Source: Actinomycetota bacterium
Lineage (GTDB): Bacteria; Actinomycetota; Thermoleophilia; Solirubrobacterales; Solirubrobacteraceae
NCBI GenBank assembly: GCA_009699245.1
Contig: WLOQ01000006.1
Span: 1-64,000 of the forward strand
DNA: 64,000 nt
Direction of reading: 5' to 3'
Part shown: one piece after another, positions 6,129 to 15,464 of the stretch
How the letters are laid out: each line of letters opens with the position of its first letter
Numbering within the stretch: position 1 is the stretch's first letter
Made by a program: the position numbers and the translations under genes
Notes under the pieces: model-generated
What the model was told of the DNA's origin: nothing
Databases searched by the model: none
The model's input: only the letters and a program-made list of their open reading frames with translations

Positions 6129-7448
6129 TCAGCCCCGCGGCAGATCGGCGAGTGCCAGCAGCAGCTCGCGGCCCGCGCGGGCGCCCAGCTCGAGCGATGC
6201 CAGCCGGTAGGACTCGTTCGGCGCGTGGATGCGGTCTTGGGCGAGCGCGAAGCCGCTCACGATCACCGGGATCCCCTTGGCCGCGAGGTCGGCGACCGCC
6301 GGGATCGAGCCGCCCGAGCGCACGAAGACCGGGGCCATCCCGGTTGCGCGCTCGATCGCCGCGGCCGCGATGCGGATCGCCGGCTCCTCGGGCGGGAAGA
6401 GCGCCGGATCGCCGAGGTGCCACCCGATCGTCATCTGCGCGCCCTGCGGGAGCTGCTCGCGCAGGAGCCCCTCGACCACCTCACGGATGCGCTCGGAGCG
6501 CTGGCCTGGTGCGAGGCGGACGGTCACGTAGGCGCGTGCCGTGGCGGGCACGATCGTCCGCGCCTCGCCGGCCTCAAACCAGTTGAGCTCGGCCGACGGC
6601 TCGGCGCCGTTGCGCACGCGGTACTCGGCCCCGGCGCCTGGGTGCAACGGGGTCGCGCCGACCTCTTCCAGGACGGCCTCGCCGGGGCGCAGCGCCGCCC
6701 ACGAGGCGCGCTCGGCCGCCGACGGGTCGGCGACGCCCTCGCGCAGCTCGTCGCGCACGCGGCCCAGGTCATCCGGCAGCAGCCGACCGACCGCCTTGTG
6801 CAGCACGTGCGCCGCATTCAGCACACTCCCGCCGTAGAGGCCGGAGTGCAGCTCCCGTGGCTGCGTGCGCACCTCGACGAGCGCTGCGACGATGCCGCGC
6901 AGGCCGAGGCAGATCGCGGGCGTCTGCTCGTCTTCCATCGCGCTGTCGAAGACGATCGCGCAGTCGGCGCCGCGCGTGTCGGCCTTCGTCCAGGCGCTGA
7001 AGGAGGCGCCGCCGACCTCCTCCTCACCCTCGATCACGACGCGCACGTGAACGGGCAGCTCGCCGGCTCGGGCAAGCTCGCACGCCGCGTGCAGGACGGG
7101 GATCACATTGCCCTTGTCATCGGAGGCGCCGCGCGCGTAGAGTCGTCCATCGCGGATCTCCGGCTCGAAGGGGGGCGAGTCCCAGTCCCCGAGCGGCTCC
7201 GGCGACTGGACGTCGTAGTGGCCGTAGAGGAGCACCGTGGGGGCGTCCTCGCGCTGGGCGCGCAGCTCACAGACGGCGATCGGGTTGCCCGCTCCGATGC
7301 GCACGAGGTCGCCCTCGCCGCCGGCCTCGCGCACGCGGTCTACGACGAACTGCGCTGCTCGCTCGATCTCGGCGGGGTCGCCGCCGCCGGTCGAGATCGA
7401 CGGGATTCGCAGCCAGTGCAGGAGGTTCTCCAGGAGCGTCTCGTCCAC
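6129..7448 (-). CDS. M20-family metallopeptidase (dipeptidase/deacylase)
   Basis: A 439-residue protein of normal M20 length. The zinc motif LLYGHYDVQ gives His77 and Asp79; ASDDKG gives the bridging Asp near 110; EGEEEVGG (140-147) gives the general-base Glu and a zinc Glu. Residues near 190-300 form the dimerisation lid, with the M20-typical RELHSGLYGG. It likely hydrolyses dipeptides or an N-acyl/carbamoyl amino acid in the cytoplasm. GTG start; a minus-strand TAGGGT (7457-7462) lies 8 bp upstream, suggesting a leaderless transcript that continues into the GT-C-like gene. Confidence 0.85.
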   Translation of the reverse strand: MDETLLENLLHWLRIPSISTGGGDPAEIERAAQFVVDRVREAGGEGDLVRIGAGNPIAVCELRAQREDAPTVLLYGHYDVQSPEPLGDWDSPPFEPEIRDGRLYARGASDDKGNVIPVLHAACELARAGELPVHVRVVIEGEEEVGGASFSAWTKADTRGADCAIVFDSAMEDEQTPAICLGLRGIVAALVEVRTQPRELHSGLYGGSVLNAAHVLHKAVGRLLPDDLGRVRDELREGVADPSAAERASWAALRPGEAVLEEVGATPLHPGAGAEYRVRNGAEPSAELNWFEAGEARTIVPATARAYVTVRLAPGQRSERIREVVEGLLREQLPQGAQMTIGWHLGDPALFPPEEPAIRIAAAAIERATGMAPVFVRSGGSIPAVADLAAKGIPVIVSGFALAQDRIHAPNESYRLASLELGARAGRELLLALADLPRG

Positions 7449-7506
7449 GTCGTTGGACCCTACCCCCAGGCCCCGCCGTCCGTCTCGACGGCGCCGCGCA
7501 GCGGTC

Positions 7507-7512
7507 TAGACT
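7507..7512 (+). promoter_or_regulatory. -10 element, leaderless dnaX promoter
   Basis: TAGACT ends 7 bp before the GTG of dnaX at 7520. No Shine-Dalgarno sequence fits in the gap. Confidence 0.5.
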
Positions 7513-7519
7513 CGGCCAG

Positions 7520-9253
7520 GTGTCCGCCGGTCCCTCGCTCTACCGCCGTCACCGTCCGCGGACCTTCGCCGACGTGGTCGGGCAGGAGCATGTCGTGCGC
7601 ACGCTCGGCAACGCGATCACGCAGGACAAGGTCCATCACGCCTATCTCTTCGTCGGATCGCGCGGGACGGGCAAGACCTCGATGGCGAAGATCCTCGCCT
7701 CCTGCCTGAACTGTGAGCGCGGGCCGACAGTGGAGCCCTGCGGTGTCTGCGCGTCGTGCGTCGGGATCCGCAACGCGACCTCGCTCGACGTGATCGAGAT
7801 GGACGCGGCCTCGCACAACAAGGTCGAGGACGTGCGCGACCTGCGCGATGGCGTCGCCTTCGCCCCGGTCTCCGGCCGCGCGAAGGTCTACATCCTCGAC
7901 GAGGCCCACATGCTCACCGGCCCCGCGTGGAACGCGCTGCTCAAGACGCTTGAGGAGCCGCCGCCGGGCACGCACTTCGTGCTCGCGACGACCGAGGCGC
8001 ACCAGGTGCCGGCCACGGTCGTGGATCGCTGCCACCGCTTCGACTTCACGCGGCCGACGGTCGACCAGCTCGCCTCGGTGCTTCGGCGCGTCGCCGGGCA
8101 GGAGGGGATCGAGATCGCCCCGGATGCGCTGGCCCTGCTCGCGCGGCATGCCACCGGGTCATTCCGCGATGCCCTCGGGACACTCGAACAGCTCGTGACC
8201 TACAGCGACGGCGCGATCGCCACCGCGGACGTCGTCGCGGTGCTCGGCGCCGTCGAGGACGACCTGCTCTTCGGCGCCATCGACGCGGTCGTGAGCCATG
8301 ACGCGGCGGGCGCGCTGCGCGCTGCGGCGTCGCTGGCGGACACCGGGCGCGATCTCCAGACGGCGCTGCGCGACCTCGAGGTCCACGCCCGCGAGCTGCT
8401 GATCGTGCGTGCCCTCGGCGAGGTGCCCGCGGACGTGCGCGTGACCCCGGAGCGCGACGCCCGCCTGTCCGCGCAGGCGCAGGTCGTCACGGAGACCGAT
8501 CTCGTCCGGCTGCTCGATCTGCTCGGTGGGGCCATGCGCGCAGTGCGCGACGGTGCCGATGCGCGCACGCAGCTCGAGCTGGCGCTCGTGCGCGCGGCGA
8601 CACCGGAGATCGACGCGTCGGCGAAGGCCCTCCTCGCGCGCATCGCCCGCCTCGAGGCCGCACTCCAGGGCGGCGTTCCGGCAGCCGCTGCTGCGACGCC
8701 TGCGCCCGCGCCCGCGGTCGCCGCGCCCGTCGCAGCTGTCGCGGCTGCGCCCGGAGCGGCAGCGGCCCCTGCGCTGCCCGAGCCTGCACCCGTCGCTGAC
8801 GTCGAGCCCGAGCCGCAGGCAGCCGCGGAGCCCGACGTCACGGCGACGCGCGACCCGCGGTCGGTCACGCTCGCCGAGGTCGTCGAGATCTGGCCCGCCG
8901 TCCTGCAGACCGTCTCAGAGGACTTCCAGCTCCTCGGGGCAGCGCTCGGCAACGCGCGCCCTGCGGAGCTCAACGACGGCGTGCTCGTCGTCGCCTTCGC
9001 CGAGGACGACTCGTTCAACCACCGCCTGGCGGCGGAGAGCACCGACAATCGCCGGGTGCTCGGCGAGGCGCTCCAGGCGCTGACGGGCGCCCGGCTGCGG
9101 CTCGACTACGCCCTGCGTGCCCTCGACGGGCACGTCGTCGCCTCCGCCGAGCTGCAGGACGATGCGCTCGTCGCCCATCTGGTCGAGGAGTTCGCCGCCG
9201 AGGAGATCGAGCCCGGCGGCGCAGAGGATCACCACGAAGAGGAGCCAGCCTGA
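7520..9253 (+). CDS. dnaX: DNA polymerase III subunit gamma/tau
   Basis: A 577-residue clamp-loader ATPase. Walker A is GSRGTGKT (46-53). The zinc module has Cys62, 65, 74, 77 and 80. Walker B is ILDEAH (125-130), with sensor TTE after it. AAA+ lid and collar regions run to about residue 370, followed by an Ala/Pro-rich linker (about 385-445) and a C-terminal tau-like domain. It loads the beta clamp at the replication fork. I saw no A-rich slippery site, so no evidence for a frameshifted gamma form. It overlaps ybaB as TGATG and heads dnaX-ybaB-recR. Confidence 0.95.
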   Translation: MSAGPSLYRRHRPRTFADVVGQEHVVRTLGNAITQDKVHHAYLFVGSRGTGKTSMAKILASCLNCERGPTVEPCGVCASCVGIRNATSLDVIEMDAASHNKVEDVRDLRDGVAFAPVSGRAKVYILDEAHMLTGPAWNALLKTLEEPPPGTHFVLATTEAHQVPATVVDRCHRFDFTRPTVDQLASVLRRVAGQEGIEIAPDALALLARHATGSFRDALGTLEQLVTYSDGAIATADVVAVLGAVEDDLLFGAIDAVVSHDAAGALRAAASLADTGRDLQTALRDLEVHARELLIVRALGEVPADVRVTPERDARLSAQAQVVTETDLVRLLDLLGGAMRAVRDGADARTQLELALVRAATPEIDASAKALLARIARLEAALQGGVPAAAAATPAPAPAVAAPVAAVAAAPGAAAAPALPEPAPVADVEPEPQAAAEPDVTATRDPRSVTLAEVVEIWPAVLQTVSEDFQLLGAALGNARPAELNDGVLVVAFAEDDSFNHRLAAESTDNRRVLGEALQALTGARLRLDYALRALDGHVVASAELQDDALVAHLVEEFAAEEIEPGGAEDHHEEEPA

Positions 9254-9579
9254 TGCCCCAGCCGCCGAACATGCAGCAGATGCTCAAGCAGGTCCAGAAG
9301 ATGCAGGCGGACATGGTCGCCGCACAGGAGCAGCTGAAGACCGAGGAGGTGGAGGCCTCCGCCGGCGGTGGCATGGTCACCGTCCGCGTGAGCGGCGACC
9401 TCGTCGTCAAGGCGATCACCATCGACCCCGAGGCGATCGACCCCGAGGACGCGGAGCTGCTGCAGGACATGGTGCTCGCCGCCATCAACGAGGGCATCCG
9501 TGCGGCCCAGGCGGTCGCCGAGCAGCGGATGAGCTCGGTCACCGGTGGGCTCGGCGGGCTCGGGCTTCCCGGGATGTAG
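9253..9579 (+). CDS. ybaB: YbaB/EbfC nucleoid-associated protein
   Basis: A 108-residue protein beginning [18 protein letters not shown], the helical dimerisation arm of the family. The central strand region has [19 protein letters not shown] and the end is Gly-rich. It binds DNA as a tweezer-like dimer. The position between dnaX and recR is the conserved bacterial arrangement and confirms identity. Its ATG overlaps the dnaX stop. Confidence 0.93.
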   Translation: MPQPPNMQQMLKQVQKMQADMVAAQEQLKTEEVEASAGGGMVTVRVSGDLVVKAITIDPEAIDPEDAELLQDMVLAAINEGIRAAQAVAEQRMSSVTGGLGGLGLPGM

Positions 9580-9587
9580 CCCACGCA

Positions 9588-10187
9588 GTGCACGCTCCAC
9601 CCGTCCAGCGCCTGATCACGGAGCTCTCCCGCCTGCCGGGCGTCGGCTCGCGCACGGCGCAGCGGCTCGCGTTCCACATCCTGCGCGCCGATGCGGCGGA
9701 GGCGACGGCGCTCGCCGACGCGATCCGCGACGTGAAGGAGAAGATCGGGACGTGTGAGGTGTGCTTCAACCTCGCGGAGGGGCCGCGCTGCACGATCTGC
9801 CTGGATGAGCGCCGCGACCCGGCGGTCATCTGCGTCGTCGAGGACCCGGGTGATGTCATTCCGATCGAGCGCACCCACGAATACCGCGGGACCTACCACG
9901 TGCTCGGCGGCGCGCTTTCGCCGATCGACGGCGTCGATCCCGAGGATCTCCGGATCGAGGAGCTCTACGGGCGCGTCGCATCGGGCGTCGTGCGCGAGGT
10001 CGTGCTCGCGACGAACCCGACGACGACGGGGGAAGCGACGGCGCTGCACCTCGCTCGGGGCCTCCACGAGCGCGCCACCGGGCTCACCGTCACGCGCCTC
10101 GCGAGCGGCCTGCCGGTCGGCTCGGATCTCGAGTACGCCGACGAGGTCACGCTCGGCCGGGCGATGCTCGGCCGCCGCGAGCTCTGA
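9588..10187 (+). CDS. recR: Recombination mediator RecR
   Basis: A 199-residue protein from GTG at 9588. It has the helix-hairpin-helix ([15 protein letters not shown], 16-30), a four-Cys zinc finger (Cys56, 59, 68 and 71), and a Toprim domain starting ICVVEDPGD with [18 protein letters not shown]. RecR forms the clamp that works with RecO/RecF in gap repair. Longer readings of the frame run back into dnaX and ybaB and are rejected; the chosen start gives the usual ~200-residue length. Confidence 0.95.
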   Translation: MHAPPVQRLITELSRLPGVGSRTAQRLAFHILRADAAEATALADAIRDVKEKIGTCEVCFNLAEGPRCTICLDERRDPAVICVVEDPGDVIPIERTHEYRGTYHVLGGALSPIDGVDPEDLRIEELYGRVASGVVREVVLATNPTTTGEATALHLARGLHERATGLTVTRLASGLPVGSDLEYADEVTLGRAMLGRREL

Positions 10188-10285
10188 AGCAGTGCGAGTC
10201 ATCCCCCGAAGGCCGTAAGCTCGGCCGGTCCGCCTCTGGGCGGTCATGCGCAGGATGCGCGATCCTCTGAATGAAAGGCACCTGC

Positions 10286-10681
10286 ATGGCACCTGTCCTT
10301 GCGTCGTATGAGTTCGGCGACGGAATCCTGATCGCCCTCACGGCGTTCGTCTTCATCGTGTGGTTCTGGATCCTCGTGACGATCCTCATGGACCTGTTCC
10401 GCGACCATGAGCTGTCCGGCGGCGCGAAGGCGCTCTGGCTCCTCATGCTCGTCTTCATCCCCGTGATCTCGGCGCTCATCTACCTCATCGCCCGTGGCGA
10501 CGGCATGCGTCAGCGTGCGATCGCGCAGCAGCAGGAGATGCAGCAGGCCACCGACAGCTACATCAAGTCGGTCGCCGGCTCCTCGACCGCCGACGAGATC
10601 GCAAAGCTCGCCGCGCTCAAGGATTCGGGCGCCCTCTCGCAGGCTGAGTTCGACGCCGCGAAGGCGAAGCTCGTCTCCTAA
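10286..10681 (+). CDS. Membrane protein with PLDc_N-like helices and SHOCT domain
   Basis: About 131 residues. Two membrane helices (about 14-36 and 50-70, with [20 protein letters not shown] and the PLDc_N-like [18 protein letters not shown]) are followed by a charged Gln-rich stretch and a C-terminal SHOCT motif ([20 protein letters not shown]). SHOCT is a short oligomerisation module found at protein ends. The ATG at 10286 is preferred because AAAGG lies 8 nt upstream; an in-frame ATG at 10271 is possible. Role unknown. Confidence 0.75.
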   Translation: MAPVLASYEFGDGILIALTAFVFIVWFWILVTILMDLFRDHELSGGAKALWLLMLVFIPVISALIYLIARGDGMRQRAIAQQQEMQQATDSYIKSVAGSSTADEIAKLAALKDSGALSQAEFDAAKAKLVS

Positions 10682-10690
10682 AGACGCGCT

Positions 10691-10724
10691 CCTGCGCCCA
10701 CCGCCACCCGGCGGTGGGCGCAGG
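10691..10724 (+). terminator. Strong hairpin terminator between the SHOCT gene and lysC
   Basis: A perfect 15-bp GC-rich stem (10691-10705 with 10710-10724) with an ACCC loop, starting 9 bp after the stop codon. The putative lysC -10 (TATCCT, 10730-10735) follows at once. Confidence 0.75.
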
Positions 10725-10745
10725 CTTCGTATCCTTCCCATCTCG

Positions 10746-12017
10746 ATGGGCAAGGGAACCGTTGTCATGAAGTTCGGCGGCACATCCGTCGCCGATGCGG
10801 AGCGTCTCAAGCGCGCGGCTGCGCGCATCGTGCGCAAGCGCGAGGAGGGCTACGACGTCGTCGCCGTGCTCAGCGCGCGCGGCAAGGAGACGGACCGTCT
10901 GATCGCCGACGCCTTCGAGGTGTCCGAGACGCCGGATCCGCGCGAGATGGACATGCTCCTCTCCACGGGCGAGCGCATCTCGTGCGCGCTCTGTGCGATG
11001 GCGATCCACGACCTCGGCCAGGAGGCGGTCTCGCTCACGGGCTCGCAGGCGGGCATCGTCACCGACACATCGCACACGAAGGCGCGCATTCTCGACGTGC
11101 GCGCCGACCGGATCTTCGAAGCGCTGGGCCAGGGCGAGATCGTGCTCGTCGCCGGCTTCCAGGGCGTCTCCACCGACCGCGACGTCACGACGCTCGGCCG
11201 GGGTGGCTCTGACACGACCGCCGTCGCGCTCGCCGCGGCGCTGGGCGCCGATGTCTGCGAGATCTACACCGACGTCCCGGGCGTCTTCAGCGCCGACCCC
11301 CGGATCGTCCCCGACGCACGCAAGCTCGACAGCGTCTCCTTCGAGGAGATGCTCGAGATGTCCGCCTCCGGCGCCGGCGTGCTCCAACTGCGCAGCGTCG
11401 AGTACGCCCGCAACCACGGCGTGCGCATCCACTGCCGGTCGAGCTTCGATGAATCGACCGGCACCATCGTCGTATCCGAGCAGGAGACCATGGAGAACCC
11501 GCTGATCACCGCCGTCACCCACTCGACCGGGGAGTCCCGCGTCACGCTGCAGGGGGTTCCGGACACGCCGGGCGCCGCCGGGCGCATCGCGACGGTCCTC
11601 GCCGAGGCGAACGTGAACGTCGACATGATCATCCAGAACGAGCCCGTGACGGAGGGTCAGCGGGCGGACATGTCCTTCACCGTGCCGCGCGACGACCTGC
11701 GCACCGCGCGCGAGGCGCTCGAGCCGCTCTGCGACGAGCTCGGCATCGCCGCGATCGTCTCGGACGAAGCGATGGGCAAGGTCTCCGTCATCGGGGCCGG
11801 CATGAAGACGCACCCGGGCGTCGCCGCGAAGGTCTTCACCGTCCTCGGCGAGGAGGGCATCAACATCGAGATGATCGCCACCTCCCCGATCAAGATCTCC
11901 TGCGTCGTGGCAGCCGACCGCGTGCCGGACGCCGTGCGTGCGCTCCACAGCGCCTTCGAGCTCAGCGGCGAGGACACGATCCGCGTCGAGGAGCCGTTCG
12001 GGGGATCCGCAGCATGA
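10746..12017 (+). CDS. lysC: Aspartate kinase
   Basis: A 423-residue kinase phosphorylating aspartate, the first step towards lysine, threonine and methionine. The catalytic motif KFGGTS is at 9-14; [19 protein letters not shown] and the ATP-binding region follow. Two ACT domains in the last third ([20 protein letters not shown] and [19 protein letters not shown]) imply allosteric feedback by Lys/Thr. The start is ATG GGC AAG after TATCCT at 10730. It overlaps asd by 4 bp, so the two are translationally coupled. Confidence 0.96.
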   Translation: MGKGTVVMKFGGTSVADAERLKRAAARIVRKREEGYDVVAVLSARGKETDRLIADAFEVSETPDPREMDMLLSTGERISCALCAMAIHDLGQEAVSLTGSQAGIVTDTSHTKARILDVRADRIFEALGQGEIVLVAGFQGVSTDRDVTTLGRGGSDTTAVALAAALGADVCEIYTDVPGVFSADPRIVPDARKLDSVSFEEMLEMSASGAGVLQLRSVEYARNHGVRIHCRSSFDESTGTIVVSEQETMENPLITAVTHSTGESRVTLQGVPDTPGAAGRIATVLAEANVNVDMIIQNEPVTEGQRADMSFTVPRDDLRTAREALEPLCDELGIAAIVSDEAMGKVSVIGAGMKTHPGVAAKVFTVLGEEGINIEMIATSPIKISCVVAADRVPDAVRALHSAFELSGEDTIRVEEPFGGSAA

Positions 12018-13039
12018 GGGTCGCCGTCGTCGGTGCCACCGGTGCGGTCGGCCAGATCATGCTGCGCACGCTCGAGCGACGGGGCTTCGCAGCCGATGCG
12101 ATCGTCCCCTTCGCCAGCGAGCGCTCAGCCGGGCGTGAGCTCGAGGGCTACGGCACCATCCAGCCGCTGCGGGACGACACCGTCGCCGGCTTCGACCTCG
12201 CGCTCTTCTCCGCCGGCGGCGGCACCTCCCGCGACTGGGCCGAGCGGTTCGTCGCCGGCGGCGCCGTCGTCGTCGACAACTCCTCCGCGTGGCGCATGGA
12301 CCCGGACGTCCCGCTCGTCGTCAGCGAGGTCAACCCCGAGGCGATGGACGCGGCGCGCAAGGGGATCGTCGCGAACCCGAACTGCACGACGATGGTGGTC
12401 ATGCTGCCTGCGAAGGCACTGCATGACCGCTTCGGCATGACCGCGATGGTCGCCACGAGTTATCAGGCGGCCGGCGGCGCAGGCCAGAAGGGCATCGACG
12501 AGCTCGCAGCCCAGGTGCCCGTCCTCGCCGCGGACATCGACGCGCTCGTCAACGACGGCGCAGCCGCCGCCCGCAAGGTGGAGTCGAGCGTTCATGCGAA
12601 CACCCTCGCCTTCAACGTCATCCCGCGGCTCGGGACGATCGGCCCCAACGGCTACACCGACGAGGAGATGAAGCTCCAGGACGAGAGCCGCAAGATCCTC
12701 GGGATTCCGGTGCTCGCGGTGAGCCCGACGTGCGTGCGCGTCCCGGTGATGGTCGGCCATGCGATCGAGGTCCGCGCGACCTACGAGCGCGAGGTGGACC
12801 TCGACGAGGCGCTCGCGGCCCTGCGCGCCTTCCCGAACCTCGTCGTCGAAGAGGCCCCGACGCCCCTGGAGGCCGCCGGACGCGACGAGACGTTCGTCGG
12901 GCGCGTGCGCCGGGACCTCGGCGACCCGCACAGCCTCAACTTCTTCGTGGTCGGCGACAACCTGCTCAAGGGCGCTGCGCTGAACACCGTCCAGCTCGCC
13001 GAGCTCGCGGTCGAGCGCGGCCTCGTCGGCCGACGCTGA
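12014..13039 (+). CDS. asd: Aspartate-semialdehyde dehydrogenase
   Basis: A 341-residue enzyme reducing aspartyl phosphate with NADPH. The N-terminal Rossmann motif is [10 protein letters not shown] (5-14). The catalytic Cys is Cys124 in ANPNCTTM. The segments [10 protein letters not shown] and [14 protein letters not shown] are family hallmarks. It overlaps lysC by ATGA; the pair supplies homoserine and diaminopimelate precursors. Confidence 0.96.
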   Translation: MRVAVVGATGAVGQIMLRTLERRGFAADAIVPFASERSAGRELEGYGTIQPLRDDTVAGFDLALFSAGGGTSRDWAERFVAGGAVVVDNSSAWRMDPDVPLVVSEVNPEAMDAARKGIVANPNCTTMVVMLPAKALHDRFGMTAMVATSYQAAGGAGQKGIDELAAQVPVLAADIDALVNDGAAAARKVESSVHANTLAFNVIPRLGTIGPNGYTDEEMKLQDESRKILGIPVLAVSPTCVRVPVMVGHAIEVRATYEREVDLDEALAALRAFPNLVVEEAPTPLEAAGRDETFVGRVRRDLGDPHSLNFFVVGDNLLKGAALNTVQLAELAVERGLVGRR

Positions 13040-13070
13040 GCCGCAGCGGCCCAGCGTCCGTACTGCGGGC

Positions 13071-13352
13071 ATGAAGGCCATCTGGAACGGCGCCTTGATC
13101 GCCGAATCTGACGACACCGTCGTCGTCGAAGGCAACCACTACTTCCCGAAGGACTCGATCAACTGCGAGTTCTTCGTGGAGACCGACACGCACACCGTGT
13201 GCGGCTGGAAGGGCACCGCGAGCTACTTCACGCTCAAGGTCGGCGGGGAGGAGAACCCCGACGCCGCGTGGTACTACCCGGAGCCCAAGGACGCCGCCGC
13301 CGACATCGCCGGCCACGTGGCGTTCTGGAAGGGCGTCAGCGTCGAGGAGTGA
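13071..13352 (+). CDS. DUF427-family protein
   Basis: A 93-residue single-domain protein with the DUF427 pattern: KAIWNGALIAESDDT, then NHYFPKDSI, and the end AWYYPEPKDAAADIAGHVAFW. The biochemical function of the family is not established. It sits alone after asd, 31 bp downstream, and may be on the same transcript, which ends at the hairpin at 13361. Confidence 0.85.
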   Translation: MKAIWNGALIAESDDTVVVEGNHYFPKDSINCEFFVETDTHTVCGWKGTASYFTLKVGGEENPDAAWYYPEPKDAAADIAGHVAFWKGVSVEE

Positions 13353-13360
13353 GGAACGAC

Positions 13361-13385
13361 CGAGGGGCCGCAGCGCGGCCCCTCG
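13361..13385. terminator. Bidirectional hairpin between DUF427 gene and sdh cluster
   Basis: CGAGGGGCCGC (13361-13371) pairs perfectly with 13375-13385 around an AGC loop. It lies between two convergent genes and could stop transcription from both sides. Confidence 0.7.
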
Positions 13386-13412
13386 GGAACAATCTCAGCT
13401 GTGCTGCCGACC

Positions 13413-14321
13413 TCAGTCGGCGACGCCGGCGATGACGGCCTCGGTCCAGTCGATCACGCTCGTCGGCTTGACGACGTGGCGCTGGAGGCCGATCTCCTTC
13501 GGCGTGAGCCCGAGGGCCAGGCCGACGAGCTGCGGGAGATGGAGGACCGGCATGTCGAGCTTGCGGCCGATCTGACGCTCGGCCAGCGGCTGCTGCAGGT
13601 CGAGGTTCAGGTGGCAGAGCGGGCAGGGCGTGACGAGGCAGTCTGCGTCCGCGTCCTTCGCATCACCGAGATGACGGCCGGCCTGGTCGAGCGAGGCCTT
13701 CTTGTTCATCGTGATGATCGGGAAGCCGCAGCACTTGTGCGAGCCGGCGTAGTCGATGACCGTGCCGCCGAGCGCCTCGATGACCTTGGGCAGGTACGTG
13801 TCGCGCGGGTTCTCGCTGTTGATCCCCAGGCGGCTCGTCGGGCGCACGATGTAGCATCCGTAGAAGGGGCCGACCTTGAGGTTCGTGAGCGGACGCTTCA
13901 CCAGGCTGCTGAGCTTGTCGAGGCCGATGTCCTCGACGAGCACCCAGAGGAAGTTCTTGTTGATGATGCCGGCCTCGTACTCCAGGCCCTGCGTCGCCTT
14001 CAGCGTCTCGTTGACGTGCGCGCGGTACTCCTCGTTCGCGTCGAGGCGCTCCTGGCACTCGCCCTGCGCGCCCTGACAGGTCGAGCAGATGTTCATCATC
14101 AGGTCCGCACCGGGGACCTGCTGGGCGAGCGCGAACGTGCGCGCGTTGAGGGTGTCGGCGAGCTCCTGGCTGTGCTCGGCGATGACGCCGGCGCCGCAGC
14201 AGTTCGCGCGGTCGAGCTGGACGAGCTCGATGTCAAGCATCGGAGCGACCTTGGCCATCGAGCCGTGGAGCTCCGGGGTGAAGCCACGGCTCACGCAGCC
14301 GGGCCAGTAGGCGACCTTCAT
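13413..14321 (-). CDS. CCG-domain subunit of class E-like succinate dehydrogenase (HdrB-like)
   Basis: A 302-residue protein with two cysteine-rich CCG domains: Cys9, Cys41-Cys42-Gly and Cys79-x2-Cys82; then Cys156, Cys197-Cys198-Gly and Cys233-x2-Cys236. Such domains bind a non-cubane 4Fe-4S cluster in HdrB and in the SdhE/SdhC subunit of non-classical succinate:quinone reductases. There is no membrane helix. Its ATG overlaps the sdhB stop by 4 bp, making it the last gene of sdhA-sdhB-CCG. It probably passes electrons to quinone in place of a heme-containing anchor. Confidence 0.88.
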   Translation of the reverse strand: MKVAYWPGCVSRGFTPELHGSMAKVAPMLDIELVQLDRANCCGAGVIAEHSQELADTLNARTFALAQQVPGADLMMNICSTCQGAQGECQERLDANEEYRAHVNETLKATQGLEYEAGIINKNFLWVLVEDIGLDKLSSLVKRPLTNLKVGPFYGCYIVRPTSRLGINSENPRDTYLPKVIEALGGTVIDYAGSHKCCGFPIITMNKKASLDQAGRHLGDAKDADADCLVTPCPLCHLNLDLQQPLAERQIGRKLDMPVLHLPQLVGLALGLTPKEIGLQRHVVKPTSVIDWTEAVIAGVAD

Positions 14322-15448
14322 CGCGTCAGTCCTTCCTCGTCGCCGGCGCTCGGCGCGGCGGCGGCCACCGTCTCGACCGGGTTCTCGGCGTTCTCCGCGT
14401 CGGTGCCCGTGATGTACAGGTTCAATTCGATGCGCTCGTCACGGCTCTCGATGACGTCGTAGATGCGCTGGACGGCCGCGAGGTCCTCCTTGGGGATCTT
14501 GTGCGGCTTGAGCGCGCCCATCGGGGTCACCTTGCCGCGCAGCAGCGCCTTCGTGATCGCGGGCAGCGACGCGACGAGCTCGAGCCCGGCGGCCGGTGCG
14601 AACTTGCCGAACCACGAGTCACCGCCGTACGAGCGCGGCAGGAGCTCGGCCTCCCAGAGGAGACCGTGGTCCTTCACGAGCGTGCCGAAGGCGGCCTCGT
14701 GACGGTGGCCGTTGTTGCGGTCGACGATGTGGTGGTCGGACCCGGCGATGCGGCGCAGGCGCATGATCTGGTTCATCGGGGCGACACCCTTCGGGCAGGC
14801 CTCGATGCACTTGAAGCAGTGCGTGCAGTCGTAGATGCCGTGCGGGTCCTCAGAGAGGTCCTTCAGGCGGCTCTCGTGCTCGGCGTCGCGCGGGTCACCG
14901 ACGAAGCGGTAGGCCTTGGCGAGCGCGGCGGGGCCGACGAAGAGCGGGTCGACCTCCATCGTCAGGCAGTCCGAGACGCAGGCGCCGCACTGGATGCAGG
15001 CGGCCGTCTGCGTGACGTCGACCATCGACTCGCGCGGCACGATGTACTCGCGCTCAGGAATCGGGGTCTTGTTGATGAGCCACGGCGTGACGCGCTGGAT
15101 CTTCTTCCAGTGCACCGCGTCCATGTCCACGATCAGGTCGCGGATGACGGGCATGTTGCCCATCGGCTCGACGGTGATCACGCCGTCCTCGGAGCGCGCC
15201 GCAGCCGCGTCGAGGTGCGTGTGGCAGGCCAGACCGGGCTGGCCGTTGATGCGCACACCGCAGGAGCCGCAGATGGCGGCACGGCACGAGCAGCGAACGC
15301 CGATCGAACCGTCGGTCTTGGCCTTCGCCTGCAGCAGGCCCTCAAGGACCGACCGGTGGGGCTCCAGCTCGATGGTGTGCTCGTCCCAGTACGGCGCCTC
15401 GCCGGACTGGGGGTCGTAGCGGCGGATTTTCAGGGTGAACTCGGCCAT
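14318..15448 (-). CDS. sdhB: Succinate dehydrogenase/fumarate reductase iron-sulfur subunit
   Basis: A 376-residue protein, longer than a classical SdhB (~240). The 2Fe-2S domain has VRCSCRAAICGSCGVRING with the last Cys in GLACHTH. The second domain has CIQCGACVSDC and CTHCFKCIEACPKGV; the latter has four Cys, so the usual 3Fe-4S site is probably a 4Fe-4S, as in class E enzymes. A C-terminal extension of about 120 residues follows. It lies between sdhA and the CCG subunit in one operon. Confidence 0.92.
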   Translation of the reverse strand: MAEFTLKIRRYDPQSGEAPYWDEHTIELEPHRSVLEGLLQAKAKTDGSIGVRCSCRAAICGSCGVRINGQPGLACHTHLDAAAARSEDGVITVEPMGNMPVIRDLIVDMDAVHWKKIQRVTPWLINKTPIPEREYIVPRESMVDVTQTAACIQCGACVSDCLTMEVDPLFVGPAALAKAYRFVGDPRDAEHESRLKDLSEDPHGIYDCTHCFKCIEACPKGVAPMNQIMRLRRIAGSDHHIVDRNNGHRHEAAFGTLVKDHGLLWEAELLPRSYGGDSWFGKFAPAAGLELVASLPAITKALLRGKVTPMGALKPHKIPKEDLAAVQRIYDVIESRDERIELNLYITGTDAENAENPVETVAAAAPSAGDEEGLTR

Positions 15449-15464
15449 GGCTCCAGGCTCGTCG

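Noticed and set aside
7520-9253. Programmed frameshift in dnaX giving a gamma subunit
   Set aside because: No A-rich or other slippery heptamer with a downstream stem was seen; the reading frame is continuous.
10682-10745. Lysine riboswitch or attenuator before lysC
   Set aside because: The only structure is a single perfect hairpin 9 bp after the previous gene, before the likely lysC -10. It is a terminator of the upstream gene; the leader is too short for a riboswitch.
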